DNA of 31,151 nucleotides from Smittium mucronatum. Taxonomy: Eukaryota; Kickxellomycota; Harpellomycetes; Harpellales; Legeriomycetaceae. The notes under the pieces were generated by a model that did not search any database, was not told the origin of the DNA, and saw only the letters and a program-made list of their open reading frames with translations. Below, piece after piece: positions 10,956 to 23,308 of this stretch (position 1 is its first letter; the number at the start of each line of letters is the position of its first letter). The stretch spans positions 1 to 31,151 of the forward strand of contig LSSL01003495.1 in assembly GCA_001953115.1 (NCBI GenBank). The letters are read 5' to 3'. A program made the translations under genes and the position numbers.

Positions 10956-11306
10956 AAACCGAAAAGCATGTTGGCTATAGAAATTTCTATAAATGAATCC
11001 GATTATCAGAAAAATTTTACTGTGCACTTAAATCATCCTAGATACCAAAATTTCCATGATTATCTAAAAAAATTGAGTAAAATTCAACCGGAAGAGTTTT
11101 AAATACTACATAAAGAGAAAATAAATGCTCATAAAACAAGTTTCCAAGCCTATTCAAAAAAAAAAAAATATCATTATAAATATAGAATGGTAGAAGATAG
11201 ATGTTTTCGCTTAAAAAAAAATAGAAAAATTTCACACAATTTTCGTTATACTCTCTTAAAAAAAAGTATAGTATCTCCACTTAATGCAAAAATTATACAT
11301 GTTTGA
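10956..11306 (+). pseudogene. Coding-like remnant next to the SINE-like copy, function unknown
   Basis: One phase is open from 10956 to 11306 except for a single TAA at 11100-11102, far fewer stops than expected at this composition. An ATG at 10968 gives a 44-residue peptide containing FTVHLNHPRYQNFHDYLKK; after the stop the frame continues with about 67 codons rich in Lys, His and Arg. I recognise no family. It ends 18 bases before the poly(T) of the SINE-like insertion. The opposite strand is also open at 11038-11280 (80 codons, Phe/Tyr-rich), probably the shadow of purine-rich sequence. It could be a decayed transposon or host gene exon, or chance. Confidence 0.25.
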
Positions 11307-11323
11307 AATTTAAAATCACAAAA

Positions 11324-11476
11324 TTTTTTTTTTATAATGGAATTTATTTTGTAATTTTAGATACTCGAAAAAACTAAAATAAAAATACAATAAAAGGAAA
11401 AAATAATTAATAAATTTCATCCCACTCCCATCTGCTTCTCTAACGACTCTGTACCCACTGGTAATTGGTTCAAGGA
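11324..11476 (-). mobile_element. Short SINE-like retroposon copy with poly(A) tail
   Basis: On the minus strand this 153-bp unit begins TCCTTGAACCAAT, runs through GTGGGTAC and CAGATGGGAGTGGGATGAAA, then a T-rich stretch shared with the 23.3-kb copy, an AATAAA (complement of 11343-11348), and ends in ten A. It starts at the same base as the copy at 23309-23465, which argues for a short full-length element rather than two random truncations of a LINE. In the first 65 positions I count eight differences from the 23.3-kb copy, seven of which make this copy poorer in G+C. No clear target duplication is visible. A 3'-end fragment of a longer LINE remains possible. Confidence 0.75.
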
Positions 11477-11721
11477 AAATAATAAGCCTGATTAATAATA
11501 TTATATAACAAATATAGTTCAAAAGGGACCTAGCCATCTTAAATTTATCTAAAAAGTTATAAATAAGTATAAAAGAGTTATAAATTTTACAGTAAAAACT
11601 TCTGGATCATGATTTCTCTATGTCCATAAGCATTTTTTGATGATTTAAATCCTTAATTTCATCATTTGAATTTTTTCTCACTCAAAGTCCTACACTTGAG
11701 ATGGAACTGAAGAGAATTTTA

Positions 11722-12002
11722 GCTTTTATACCCTTTTTACTGTCACTAATGCACCAATTAAATATGTATTTTTTGTCCAGTCTCTTAAAAAATTTCGAAA
11801 TATAGAAAAAAAATTCACTTAATTCCAATCAAAATCCGGGTTTACATTCAAAATATGATACTTATATGGGGCTTTTCTCGAGTTTAATTTAAATCCTTGA
11901 TTACAAGAGAGTTGATTTTTATACCGGCGCTCTTAGATGTCAAATAAGATTGGGGGGTACGGTTTAAGATGAAATTTAAAATTTTCCAAAGGGTATAAAA
12001 GC
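11722..12002. repeat. 15-bp inverted repeat pair, possible MITE ends
   Basis: GCTTTTATACCCTTT at 11722-11736 is exactly complementary to AAAGGGTATAAAAGC at 11988-12002, 281 bp from end to end. The interior is less AT-rich than the flanks and has no open frame. A small inverted-repeat transposon would look like this, but I see no clear target duplication at the ends, and about one pair of this length could occur by chance in a window of this composition. Confidence 0.3.
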
Positions 12003-15000
12003 AAAAGATATAAATTTCAAATTTTTTCTGATAATAATCTGTAGTAAATATTGCAGGTATTTAGACTAGGTTAGTTTAAATGTGTTTGGAATTGCTCAAA
12101 TATAAGCTGAGTGGGGTTACTTTTGAAAGATAAAAGTACTAAATAAAAGGGATTATATTATTTCAGTACCGGCTGCTAGAATAAAACTCACGATAGTTTT
12201 GTTTTTTGGATAATATTTTTTTCAGCTCAGTATAAATAGCTGATTTTATATAATTTAAAGCTCATATTTATACACTGGAGCTGAATAGATCGTACTTAAT
12301 GGCGCATATATACCATTTATTAAACACATTTTTAACCAATTTTTAAAAAAAAATTTCTAAATTCAGTTTTTTTCAACTCTATTCAAAAATAAAAATCAGA
12401 TCAGGAAAGAAAAAATGAATAAATAGCCAAGTCAATATATGCCCATGATAAAGCTTTCACAAAAACAAACAAGATATTATAATTGAAAAAAGTAAGAAAA
12501 AAAACTTCAATTCTAATTTTTTTTTATATTTTTTGTCTTTTGGGTGGTTCATCGGAATTTCAGTATATTTTTTTTTCTAAAATTTAAGTTAATATTAAAT
12601 ACATTAGATGAAAAGGTACATAATTTATAAAAGTTTGTGTGTAATTATTATCTTCATTTCTTTTATATTTTGTTATTTTATTTTTAACACAGAATAGTAT
12701 AATAAAAATTTAACTCTTTTTTAGCCAAACCCAGCGATGCAATAGTAAAAAAATATCCATTTTAAATCATAAAGCTAGCTTTAAAGACTTTAAAAGAATA
12801 TTATATCGAAATAACAGCCAATTAAGTTTAAGAGTTATTTTTAAATTTAACGATTTTTTTGTGCAGTATGTGCTAATTCTGCCCCTTTTTGCTAATTTTT
12901 TTAAGGGAGTCTAACAATTTATAGTTATTAATATTATTTTAATTTTCGTAAAATTATTTTAAAAGTCTATACTATTAAAAAAGCTTGATAAAAAAATAAA
13001 TTTAAACGAGATTTAAAAGAATTTTTGACTTTCCTTTTTAAAAAATATAAAAATACCGTCTATTTTAATTACCTCTATTGTGATTCTAAGCAGATTTTTT
13101 ATAAAAAATTGTTATCACATTATCAGCAAAAATTTCTGATAAAATTTTAAATTTTTTTGGCTTATTAAGATTATTTTTTTCGAATGCCCAAAACCTGGCA
13201 ATCAGCAATAATTTTTATCCATAGTCAGAAAATCGTTTTTTTTTTCGCGATTTTTATCAAAAAAATATTGTTAAATAAATTAAAATTTAACTTTTAACAC
13301 TATTAAATTTTGCTATGATTTTAATTTTTTGGATTTTTATATGTAAACCAACTTTTTTTGACTAAGACATATATTTTCAAAATCATTTAATTTAGGCATT
13401 TTCATATAACTTTATTAAAGTAAAATAAATGATTCTATTTTATACTTTTATAAGTTAATTTTTCCCAAATTTCCGAAAAAAATACCTCGAATCTTTTTCA
13501 ACTTATTAAAAACTAATAAAAAACCAACCAATAAAAAAAAAGAAAATCCTAAATTTTTTTTGAATAAATTATAATTTTTATTGGATATGTAACTTGGAAG
13601 GTATTTCTAATATGTCTTTGAAATCAGAGGCGTATTTTCTTTAAACTTCTATCCATTCTTGGAATATCCAAATTTTTTATCGAATATTAAATAAAGGTTA
13701 AGAAAATCTGCGTCTATGCATTTTAATATGATTAATTCAAAGAGAAAGATACCATTTTTATAAAGGATTAAATATAATATAGAAGTCTTGGAGAGCTAGA
13801 GAATTGAAAAAAATATGTTACTAAAAGTATAAAAATAATAAATAAAGATCTAAGAAATGTATGAGGTTTTACATATACATTTTTGTGACCAAGTTATTCA
13901 TCGAAAGTGCAACTGGTATTGATAATGCTACTTTTTTTATCATTTTACTATTAATTGAAAATTAAGAGTATATTTTTATAATTATAGCCTCTATAATTAT
14001 AATTTTAGACAATAAAATAGAGTTTTTTTTTATATTTTGAATCGATACAACTGAAAAAATAAGCCTTGAAAATCTTCCGGGGCGTATGAAACTTCCAAAT
14101 ATATATATTGGGAATTTAGTCTGAAAAAATATAAACAATAAAAAAGATCTTTTAATTAGGAATCACCAATATATAAGATATAAAAATAAATCAATTAAAA
14201 TTATTCGTGATCTAGAGTTATAAATTCTAATCAATCAAGCAATTTTTTCAAGCTCAAAATTATTGTAAATTTTATCAATAATTATAAAATTTTATCTAAA
14301 AATGAAATAGAGTAGATCCATTAAATCTCAAAATCAGGCTTAAAAATAATTAAATAAAAAAATATCTACTATAATTTTATTTAATATTATAGGTATAATA
14401 AATTTGCATAATATCTAATTGTTCATTATTTTAGATTCTACAGTCATTATTTTCACTTTCGAATAGAAGATAATAAAATTATCCACAAAACAAACTCAAT
14501 AAAAAACTAAATTTAAATATAGTTAAAATTTTAAAAAAGCTATTTTCTGGATTTCTGGTATTTTAATACAAAATTTTTTTTCTCGCCGAATTGGTATATT
14601 GAAATTCAAATATTTTTAAGGGATTAGAAAAATTTAGCAGTTTGTTTAAAACCACAAAAATATAAATATTGTTAATATAGATTTACCACATATTAGCTAA
14701 ATAAAAAATGAATTCAATTTAATTGAAGATTAAATATCAAAATTTATTGATTTGGATTTTGGCTAGAACCCTGTTTATAGGATAAATATTTTTTTACAAT
14801 CAAATGATAGAAAAAATATAGCCAATAATTAGTTTTATATATCGTATAATTGCATTTGAGCATATTTTCTGAGCGCAAATAATGAAAATATTCCCTGATT
14901 TTTAATTTAGAATTTAGGTTTAACCCTTTTAGAGTCATTAAACAAAATTATTATTCTTTTTAAGGTCGATAGAATAAACAGGGGTTTAAAAATATTCAAT

Positions 15001-16172
15001 TTTTGGGTTAATTTATTGGTGAAACTGATGGTATTCTATAATTTCAACTAATATAAATGAAAAGGCAATTTATGATCTCACAAGGTTTAGTACCACAAAG
15101 AGATGAATAGAGGAAAATTTACAGTCCATCTTAACCCCCCCTTTTTTGAACATATTTTCTTTTAATTAATTGATTTTTTAATAAAGCATATTTTTTATCA
15201 ATTATTTATATCAAGTCAAAATTCAATTTTTATCTTGGTTTTTAATGGATAGTATCAGTAAAACAAATTTTTTGGAACCTTTTTTCCATAGAATAAGTGA
15301 ATTATTAAGGAATATAGGAATATGCATTTAAATTATCTATTTATTGCAAAAAAAAAATCAAATTATAGAAATGGTTAGAATTAAAATTATTTGTGAAAAT
15401 AGGCTAAATTTTGATTTAATATGCCTCTGGTGAATTTTTTTCAATATTTTTAATTAAATAATACAAACTTTATGAAAGCCTTAATTGGTGTAACGGATAA
15501 CAAACTATAAGGTATTTTATTATCATGGATATGAGGAATAAAATAAATTGGGGTGGTGATAATTAATAGATGATTTATTAAAAATCAAAATAAATCTTTA
15601 AAACTATGTTTTCATAAAAAATAATATTTTAAAATCCATTTTTTTTTTAAAAAAGTTTCTTTTATTTAAACGGAATTTGTTTAAAGAAAAGAGCATATTG
15701 ATGTTGAATAGTGGGGTGAGGGCAATAATTAGAAACAATAATTTTATATATTTTAAAAAATCAAAAACGAGAAAAATTTAAACCCAGTTAAAAACTACTA
15801 TTAATCCGCCATATAATTTTTTGAAAAAAAATTTAAAAATTATTGATTTTCCTTCAATATTTTCGGGAAATTATAAGTCGAGATAGGTTTAAATATTACT
15901 TTGAAATTATATATTTAAAGTATTTAATATCGACTATATTTTTTTTAATTGTTTAAAATAAATAGGAAGTTTACTTTTGAAATTATATCATAGTAGACTA
16001 GAATGCATTTTTACTAAAAAATTTGGATTTATACTCAAAGTTTATTTTAAAATGAATTTTTTTAGAATTTTTGGTTTTACTTAGGTATTTATATGTGGTA
16101 TATATGGAAAATAATGAAATAATATAGTGGATAGAAAACTTAAGAATTTTTTTATGAATAATAGATATATAA

Positions 16173-16193
16173 GTAAATAAATAAATAAATAAA
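16173..16193. repeat. TAAA microsatellite
   Basis: About five tandem copies of a TAAA-type unit. Confidence 0.8.
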
Positions 16194-16521
16194 ATTTCCT
16201 GTAGCAAAGTTTATAAAATATTTTAATTTTATTTTAAATTGATACATAGTTCATTTATGGATTTTATACAACATTTAGTGTTAATTGGTTTAAATAAATG
16301 TCATTATTTCTCAATAAATCCTAAAAAACTTTTAATACTCACCCATTAACTTATTAACTTAATTTTTAAAGATATTAACTGATCAAAAAACACTTATTTA
16401 TACGAATAATCTTAATTAGATGTTTTAAATCCTAAGAAAGCTTCAATAAAACCTTTTAATTTATATTATTGATAGTTTTTATGGCATTTTTTCAATATTT
16501 AATACTTCAGATACTATTTAG

Positions 16522-16533
16522 CCCCCCCCCCCC
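16522..16533. repeat. C12 homopolymer tract
   Basis: Twelve consecutive C in AT-rich DNA. Confidence 0.9.
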
Positions 16534-17481
16534 ACTGTATTTTATTTCTCATATCCAGTGACATAAAGCCACTTTTTAGTATTTTTTCCAAAGCCACAAT
16601 TAAATATTATATTATTTTTCTTATATGTAATTTAAAATATCAAAAAATATATAATTGAAGATTTTTTTCCCCTTTCATCAGAAAAGCATATAAAATCAAA
16701 ATTTTATCTTTTTTTCAAATAGCATTAAATCTTTCTATATTTTCAATATTTTTTTAAATAATAGCAGCTTTTTTAATCTGGGAATATTCAATGGGTTAAT
16801 TGAAGAGGTGTATCAAATTTAAAATCAAGATTGCATCTAATGTGGTTTTAATTGAACTAATGAGGTATTTTTTTTTGTTGAATTAGAATTAAGGAGTCTA
16901 TTGATTGAAATTGTAGATATGCAAACATAATGATATTAAATATCTATTTGGCCGATATTATTTATAAAATACATATATATTTAACTCAAAGTCAATTTCT
17001 GATATAATTAACTTGTATAAATTTTTAACTAAAAAAAGAGAACAGATATTTTATATATTATTATCTAATAAGTGATTTTTTTTAATATTTTTTTTTTTTA
17101 TGTATTTGTCTATTTTAGTGTAAAGAAATGCAGTTTTTTTGTATAAATACTTTTAACCTGCGACATAGATAGATTCCAATTTACATTAAACTACAAGAAA
17201 TTCAGAATAAATCGTTAAAAATAATATTTTTCGGCTAATTTCATTTAAAAAAGTGCATATTCCAACGTATTTATTTATTTTATATGGAGAGTATTTTTTT
17301 AAAAAAAAATATTGGTTTGTAATATGTAGTACCAGTATAAAAAAGTTTAATTGGAACTTTAATACCGACACTCTTTTAATCATATTTTAAAATTTTACTT
17401 TCTATTTATATAAATTAAATCTTAGTCTGATGCGTTTTATTTAATTTTTTTTAAAAATGATACTCAAAGAATTTAATATCC

Positions 17482-17513
17482 CTGTAATTTAAAATCACTG
17501 TAATTTAAGATTA
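17482..17513. repeat. 16-bp tandem duplication
   Basis: CTGTAATTTAAAATCA (17482-17497) is followed directly by CTGTAATTTAAGATTA (17498-17513), with two differences. Confidence 0.8.
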
Positions 17514-19662
17514 TAGGAGCTCTTCGAGAAATCATAGCCCTTATTAAATAGAAAATATATTTTATAATTACATATTCAAAAATTATAATTTAGTCATATA
17601 AAGAAGGAAACATAACTAAATTGATTTTTTTAAATTTTGAAAAAATACTCGTGTACATATATTCTTTAATTGAAAAAGGAAAGTAAAAACATCGAAGATA
17701 AAATAAAAATAAAAAATTTTATTCGAAAAATACAAAATATATGGAAAAAATTGAGATTTTAAGGTTTTATATCTTATTTAATATTAGCTGTGTAAGTGAC
17801 AAAGTTAAAAAGATACTAATATAACAGCTTTATTAGTTTATTTAGTGTAATTTAAATCAAATATTTTAAATTAAATTAAATTTTTATTAAAATAATGGCG
17901 ATTAGACCATTTAATTTGGATCGAAAAATCCAAAAGTTCAGAGATATTTTTTTCTACATAATTTGTTCAAAATCACGGAAAAATAAACATACAAATACAA
18001 TAAATAATATTTATTAGCATTGGTATTGGTTCATAGTAATTATTAAACATTAAAAAATATAATTCATATAAAAAAAACATTCATGTTAAACCGTTTTTGT
18101 ATAGTTATATTAAAAATACGTTGCCTCGATATAATTATAATACTTATTATTATAATACAGAGGAAAATCGAAAACTAAGGATTATGATTAATTTATTTCT
18201 TCATAAGAAATATTTTTTTGGGAGACATAAATAATAAGTTTAACTCAAGAATAAGGTTCTATAAATATTATTCTCATCTTAGATTAAAAATAGTAAGACT
18301 GAGTCACAATAATACTCTTTTTTATTAATAACTCAGTAATTTGTGCGTTATTATTTTATTTTATTTGAAATTGGTATCAAGAGATATTATCTAAATATAA
18401 ATTTTTTCATAGATGCTTTTTTTTTAATTGGCGGGGGTGCATAATTAAGTAATTTAGATTTTAAATCCCAATAAAAAAAAAAGAAATAAATTTCAAAGGA
18501 TAAAACATTAATACGATGATGACAAATTATCTTGAAATTTATCTGGAAGGGTTTTTATTTAATCTGAAAAAATTATAATGAAAATAATTTTAGCGCTCAA
18601 ATAGAAATGCTTGTAATAGCCTTATTAATTTAAAATAAACAACCACTTTTTTATTTACTTTAGGTTTTTTATTAATCATATAAAGTAATGTTTTTGTATT
18701 TCTGTCCAAAAAATAAAACTGGAACTGACATAGATCTGGAGTTTTCTTAAAAAATCTAAAATATGAGTAAGTTTATTCAAAAATTCATATAAATTCAAAA
18801 ATCTAATATTTCGACCAGTTTTCTATAATATTTTGAAAGTCGATTGTAAAAAAAATTCGATTTTAATTTGACCCAAAGATGTATATATGTATTAATTATT
18901 TCTATGTGACCCCTGCGTGGAAGTGTGATATTTTTTTGTAAATTTAATCTTGATGCGATCATGGAAAAAATTTTTGGAGCATATTATTTGGGAAAAATAT
19001 AAATTAAATATTGTTCTAAGTGATTTTTTCCCCAAAAATATAAATAATAATATTTTTTTTTAATAAAACTGCTATTTTTCACTAAAAATGTAGTAAAAAA
19101 ATATCATATGATTTTTATTAGTTCCCAAATGATTATTTATATCGTTTTTTTAATATTTGAATTGATGATTATTTTTTTTACTATTTACCTACAACAAACC
19201 ATTTTTTTGAATATTAAATTTTTTATCCTCTATTTAATTTGGCATGTTTACACCATTAGCGATTAATTTATAAAAAAATTCTACTATTTATGCTTATCAT
19301 AAATTATGTTCGTTCTGCATGAATATTTTTCAAGATTTTGATATATAAAATATATAAATATTAAAATTTTATTGTAGTCAAACTTCAATTTTATCAAAAT
19401 AGTCATTATTCATTTTTCTTGTTATCCAAAACCACCGAAATTTATAATTTTTTTGTAAATTATACAATTGATTGTTTTATCAAATAAAAATATGTTTCAC
19501 AAAAAAAAAAATTCACAATTACAAAAAAAAATCACATTAACTTAAGTATAACGATAGCTTAATATATAAAAATATTATCATATATTATCCCTTTAAAAAG
19601 TAATGATACTAGAATTATTAGAAAATGGAAAAATGTATTTTTATTTTCTTATAATATCCCAA

Positions 19663-19674
19663 CCCCCCCCCCCC
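19663..19674. repeat. C12 homopolymer tract
   Basis: Twelve consecutive C in AT-rich DNA. Confidence 0.9.
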
Positions 19675-20277
19675 AAAATATTAATTATATTATGTGTAAA
19701 ATAATTCTAGATTACAAGTACTGGTATTTTCCGAAAAATTCAAATGCTTTATTTTATATATAATAGAAATTGATATTAATAGAGAAACGATTTCTGAATA
19801 TATTACTAACATATTTATATATTAATAAGTTTTTATATGATAAATGACTCAGTTTAAAAGACGAGCAGAAATACCTTTTATCTATTCTGAACATTAAAAT
19901 TTTGTGAAAAAAATTATTTTATTATATTTTCGAGCTGGAATAACTATAAACAAGAATCTATGCGCTTATGAGTAAAAATATCTACAAAAAAATCAGGTCA
20001 AAAGCATACAATAAAAACTAATTTAGAGTTTTTGAATCTAATAATTATTCCAAAAAAAAAAAATCTCTATTTAAAATGAAAAAAATTACTTTTTTTCTTT
20101 AAAAAATCAAGAAAATGTTAATACTAGAAAAAATGGTAGCTAAAAAATACCAAATCTTATCCAAAAAATCAATTAATAAAATTTTTTTTTTTTTTTAATT
20201 TGAAAAATAATTAATTATTACTTTTTATCCCTTTATTTTATTTCTTTTTCTCAACTATTCATAAATTTATAAAGTAA

Positions 20278-20282
20278 AATAA
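20278..20282. repeat. Target-site duplication of the solo LTR, left copy
   Basis: AATAA, repeated exactly at 20514-20518 directly after the LTR. The sequence is low-complexity, so alone it is weak, but it sits exactly at both LTR ends. Confidence 0.6.
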
Positions 20283-20308
20283 TGTAATGAACCAATAGGC
20301 TCATTACA
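20283..20308. repeat. 8-bp inverted repeat at the LTR 5' end
   Basis: TGTAATGA (20283-20290) and TCATTACA (20301-20308) flank a 10-base loop that contains the CCAAT box. Confidence 0.7.
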
Positions 20309-20379
20309 CATACGAATCATTTCACCCAATTGAGAAAATCTCTCATAAGCATAATTGGCTGCTAGGAAACTAAAAATGA

Positions 20380-20388
20380 TATAAATAA
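20380..20388 (+). promoter_or_regulatory. TATA box of the solo LTR
   Basis: TATAAATAA lies 97 bp into the LTR, with CCAAT about 85 bp upstream and the AATAAA signal downstream, the usual order in an LTR promoter. Confidence 0.55.
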
Positions 20389-20390
20389 GG

Positions 20391-20420
20391 AAGCTTAGCC
20401 ATTTCGGAATGGCTAAGCTT
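20391..20420. other. Perfect 13-bp hairpin inside the LTR
   Basis: AAGCTTAGCCATT (20391-20403) pairs fully with AATGGCTAAGCTT (20408-20420) across the loop TCGG. It begins two bases after the TATA box, so depending on the start site it lies at or just before the transcript's 5' end. Confidence 0.85.
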
Positions 20421-20513
20421 TTCAACTTGTTTCAATCTCCTGACATCTTATGGCCAAATTCATATTTATTACCTTATTCCCTTTTTCTCTCCAAAATAAA
20501 CCTGATCCTTACA

Positions 20514-20518
20514 AATAA
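20514..20518. repeat. Target-site duplication of the solo LTR, right copy
   Basis: AATAA, identical to 20278-20282. Confidence 0.6.
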
Positions 20519-23296
20519 TAATAAAATAATAATATACTATTAGTAAAATAAAGTAGAAAAACTCAATAGAATATATTTTACCTCTAATTATAATCTAAGA
20601 GTATATTTTTTCAACTTATAACTCGTAATCAAAGGTTTTTTAAGAGCTCTTATATTATTATGAAGAAAATTTATCAAAAAAAGTTTCTGAGTGTAAATCT
20701 CAGGATCAAATTTAGAATAAAAATACTCTTATTCATTTTAAAAATGAGGTGAGAATAATTATTTAAAAACAAATATTTGAAAAACTTAAATACCAAAAGT
20801 GAGGATATATCTATAATATAAATCAAACATTAATATCTAGATAAAGAGGTGGAAAAAAAATATGAGTTAGTGTTAAATAGGTCCTATTAGGCTCACTTAA
20901 ATTAGTAATCAATCAAAATTCAATTTGATAGTTAATTTAAATTTCCTTTTTTTAAAAATGGATTAGTAATGTAAAATTAAACATTATCTAATTATAAAAA
21001 ATGTTACTAAAAATCAAAAAATTCTGTTATTTGAATCAAATTAATAATTATTTGATTGTAGGAGTTGTTTAATATTGATAATTTACAAACATAATTTCTT
21101 GATTAAACATTAAATTTAAAAAGATAATATTTTGGGTAAATTACTTACCGTTTTACAATTTTTTTTCATATTAATAATATTAAATTATTTAATATCACAT
21201 AAAAGTTTAAATAATTCATCTTATTTTTAAATTCGATATTTTTACATGATAATTTAATAATCTTTGTTGTTTAATTTTCATATATAATCATAATATAGAA
21301 AATTATATGCGTAGATTTAATGTAAAATCATCACATGTTGAAAAAATACACATATGTGATATTAAGGGATTATTTTTTAAATACCAAATTTATTCAAAAT
21401 ATGAATTCAGTTTTTTGAATTTTAATAATAACAAGAAATTTATGATTGCAAAGAAAAAAAAAATTAAAAAAATACTAATTTAAAAACCTATAGTTTTATA
21501 CTATACCAATCATTAAGAATACATTAAAAACAAGATTAATTTTAAAAAAAAATTCAATTTAAAAACAAAAGATTTTTTTTTAAAAATTAGCAAAATCTCA
21601 ACTGATTTTTTTTTAAGAGATAATTTTTCCTATTAAGGTAAATTATAAAAATGATTTTTTACACTTTTAAGAAATTTGGGGGGGTGGGGGTGAAGGCATT
21701 TTTATCATCAATAATAAATATTGTTAAAATGAAATAACTATATTATAAGCAGACCTTAAATTATTCATAAAATTCTATGTAAAATAATAATTTCAAAAAA
21801 TATTGTGGAAAAATATACATACAATATTTTCTTTTTTTCTTGGAGAATTGATAAAAATAAATCATCATATGTTCTATATTTATGTTTAACATATAAATAA
21901 TTCAAATCATGGTTAATTAAATTATTTTACTGTATCAAGAAATGAAATAAACATTAAATTTTTAAAATAATACGATAATTAATATTAAAAAGATTTCCTA
22001 TTAATTTTTTTTGAAAAAAAAGTTATTATTATTTCTTAATTATATTGGATAAGTATCAAAAAACATAACCTGTTGAATTAAAAATAAAAAATATATTGCC
22101 ATTTTTGTACCGAACTATAAAAAAAAAAAATTAATATTAAAATGTACTAAAAAGAAAATAATACATGTTTGATAGAGTTAACGGTAAGTAAACTTAATAA
22201 TAATAAAGATATTTAAATTGAACATAATTATAATTACAAAGAAAAATTAAACCTAATTAATTTAAATTTTATTAAAATATTAGAAGAATAGCCAATGTAA
22301 AACTTAATACAACATAGAGGCACTAGAAAAATTGGTTTAAGATCTATAATAACGAGTAATAACAATAAAATGAAATCTTTATAATGGTAATAAGAATTTG
22401 CTCGTAGAAAAAAAAATATATTTGGGCGAGAAAATAAAAATTCTATTAATATATCTAAGTTTCAAAAAGTATTATAACATTTATAAGTAGGAAAAAAAAT
22501 CGAACCTGTGTATTGATCATATTCTCTTTTTATATTAATTTTTGATATCGAAGTATCAAGAAGAGATTAATTATAAAATTATCAAATTGCGAAAATATCC
22601 TTCTTTAAAAATAATTGTAAAAATATTCAAAGTAAATATACTATATTACATAATCGGCAAATGGAAGCATTCATTCCAAGTAATAAGAAATATTTTAGAT
22701 AATTGATTTTCCTGACAAAAAAATCTGTTTATTTTTGCTCTATCAATTTTTTTATGTTAATTAAGCTTTTAAAAACATATAATACTTAGAATTGAACCAA
22801 TCCCAATAGTTTAATATTTTTTAAAGTTGAACTTATATTAATTTTAGTGTATATTTCAGTTTGTATTAAATTACGGTCAAAGAAATTTAAAATAGTGTTT
22901 TAAAGGATTATAAACACTATAAAAGTAGAATATAGATTTAAAAAAGATTTAATAATACAATTCATAATAGTTTATATCCTATAAAGGCCTCACCTAACTG
23001 GTTTTGAAGATTGTATTTTAAATTTTAAAAAAAATGTTATGATACTTAAATAAAAAAAGATCCTTTAGTTATTTGACCTAACCCAGATTTTAGTGGGGAG
23101 TTGGTTACGCTGATAAATAATATAAATCTGATCACAATATTATTATTATTATTTAACCAGTATTTTTTTAAAAAAATTACATATATAGGCATTTGTGTTT
23201 GAAATAAAATAAAATAAATCTTTTGAGGTTAATTTAAAACAAAATTTTTTGTAGAGCCAAATTTTATTATTTAATAATAAAAAAAATCAGAGTTTT
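20519..23296. other. AT-rich gene desert
   Basis: No gene seen. A G-rich tract lies at 21678-21690 (seven G, T, five G). The complementary 12-mers TTACTTACCGTT (21141) and AACGGTAAGTAA (22180) are at the level expected by chance. GAACCAATCCCAATAG near 22796 faintly recalls the start of the SINE-like family but is too short to call. Confidence 0.6.
21678..21690. repeat. G-rich tract (G7-T-G5)
   Basis: Two G runs separated by a single T in AT-rich DNA. Confidence 0.9.
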
Positions 23297-23308
23297 AAGA
23301 GGATTAAA
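23297..23308. repeat. 12-bp target-site duplication, left copy
   Basis: AAGAGGATTAAA, found again at 23466-23477 directly after the poly(A) tail. Confidence 0.85.

Larger units (their letters stand above)
11477..20282. other. Long AT-rich gene desert
   Basis: Nearly 9 kb in which I find no gene or clearly bounded element. The part at about 11.7-12.3 kb is somewhat less AT-rich and holds a 15-bp inverted repeat pair, listed separately. C tracts lie at 15135-15141, 16522-16533 and 19663-19674, a TAAA microsatellite at about 16173-16193, and a 16-bp tandem duplication at 17482-17513. The minus-strand frames at 14744-14938, 15998-16207 and 17186-17383 are hydrophobic, low-complexity readings of AT-rich DNA with no motif. 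Confidence 0.6.
20283..20513 (+). mobile_element. Solo LTR (231 bp) of an LTR retrotransposon
   Basis: The block begins TGTAATGA and ends CCTTACA, giving the TG...CA ends and a 5-bp terminal inverted repeat (TGTAA/TTACA) typical of LTRs. Exact AATAA copies flank it. It is less AT-rich than its surroundings and is laid out like an LTR in this orientation: a CCAAT box at 20292-20296, a TATA box (TATAAATAA) at 20380-20388, and an AATAAA signal at 20495-20500, 13 bp before the end. No internal region, primer-binding site or polypurine tract adjoins it, so it is a solo LTR left by recombination between two LTRs. Orientation comes from the order of CCAAT, TATA and AATAAA. The superfamily (Ty1/copia or Ty3/gypsy) cannot be told from the LTR alone. 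Confidence 0.75.

Noticed and set aside
11316..11537. Minus-strand 73-codon frame
   Set aside because: It spans the SINE-like copy and its flank; the sister copy at 23.3 kb does not keep the frame, and it reads into the poly(A) tail.
14744..17383. Three minus-strand frames of 64-69 codons
   Set aside because: Low-complexity hydrophobic products with no motif; lengths are expected by chance in this much AT-rich sequence.
18116..18166. Imperfect AT-rich inverted repeat starting CCTC and ending GAGG
   Set aside because: Mostly self-complementary TAATAT sequence, which forms imperfect hairpins throughout AT-rich DNA.
21141..22191. 12-bp inverted pair TTACTTACCGTT / AACGGTAAGTAA as transposon ends
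   Set aside because: Pairs of this length are expected many times over by chance in 31 kb of this composition, and no target duplication was seen.
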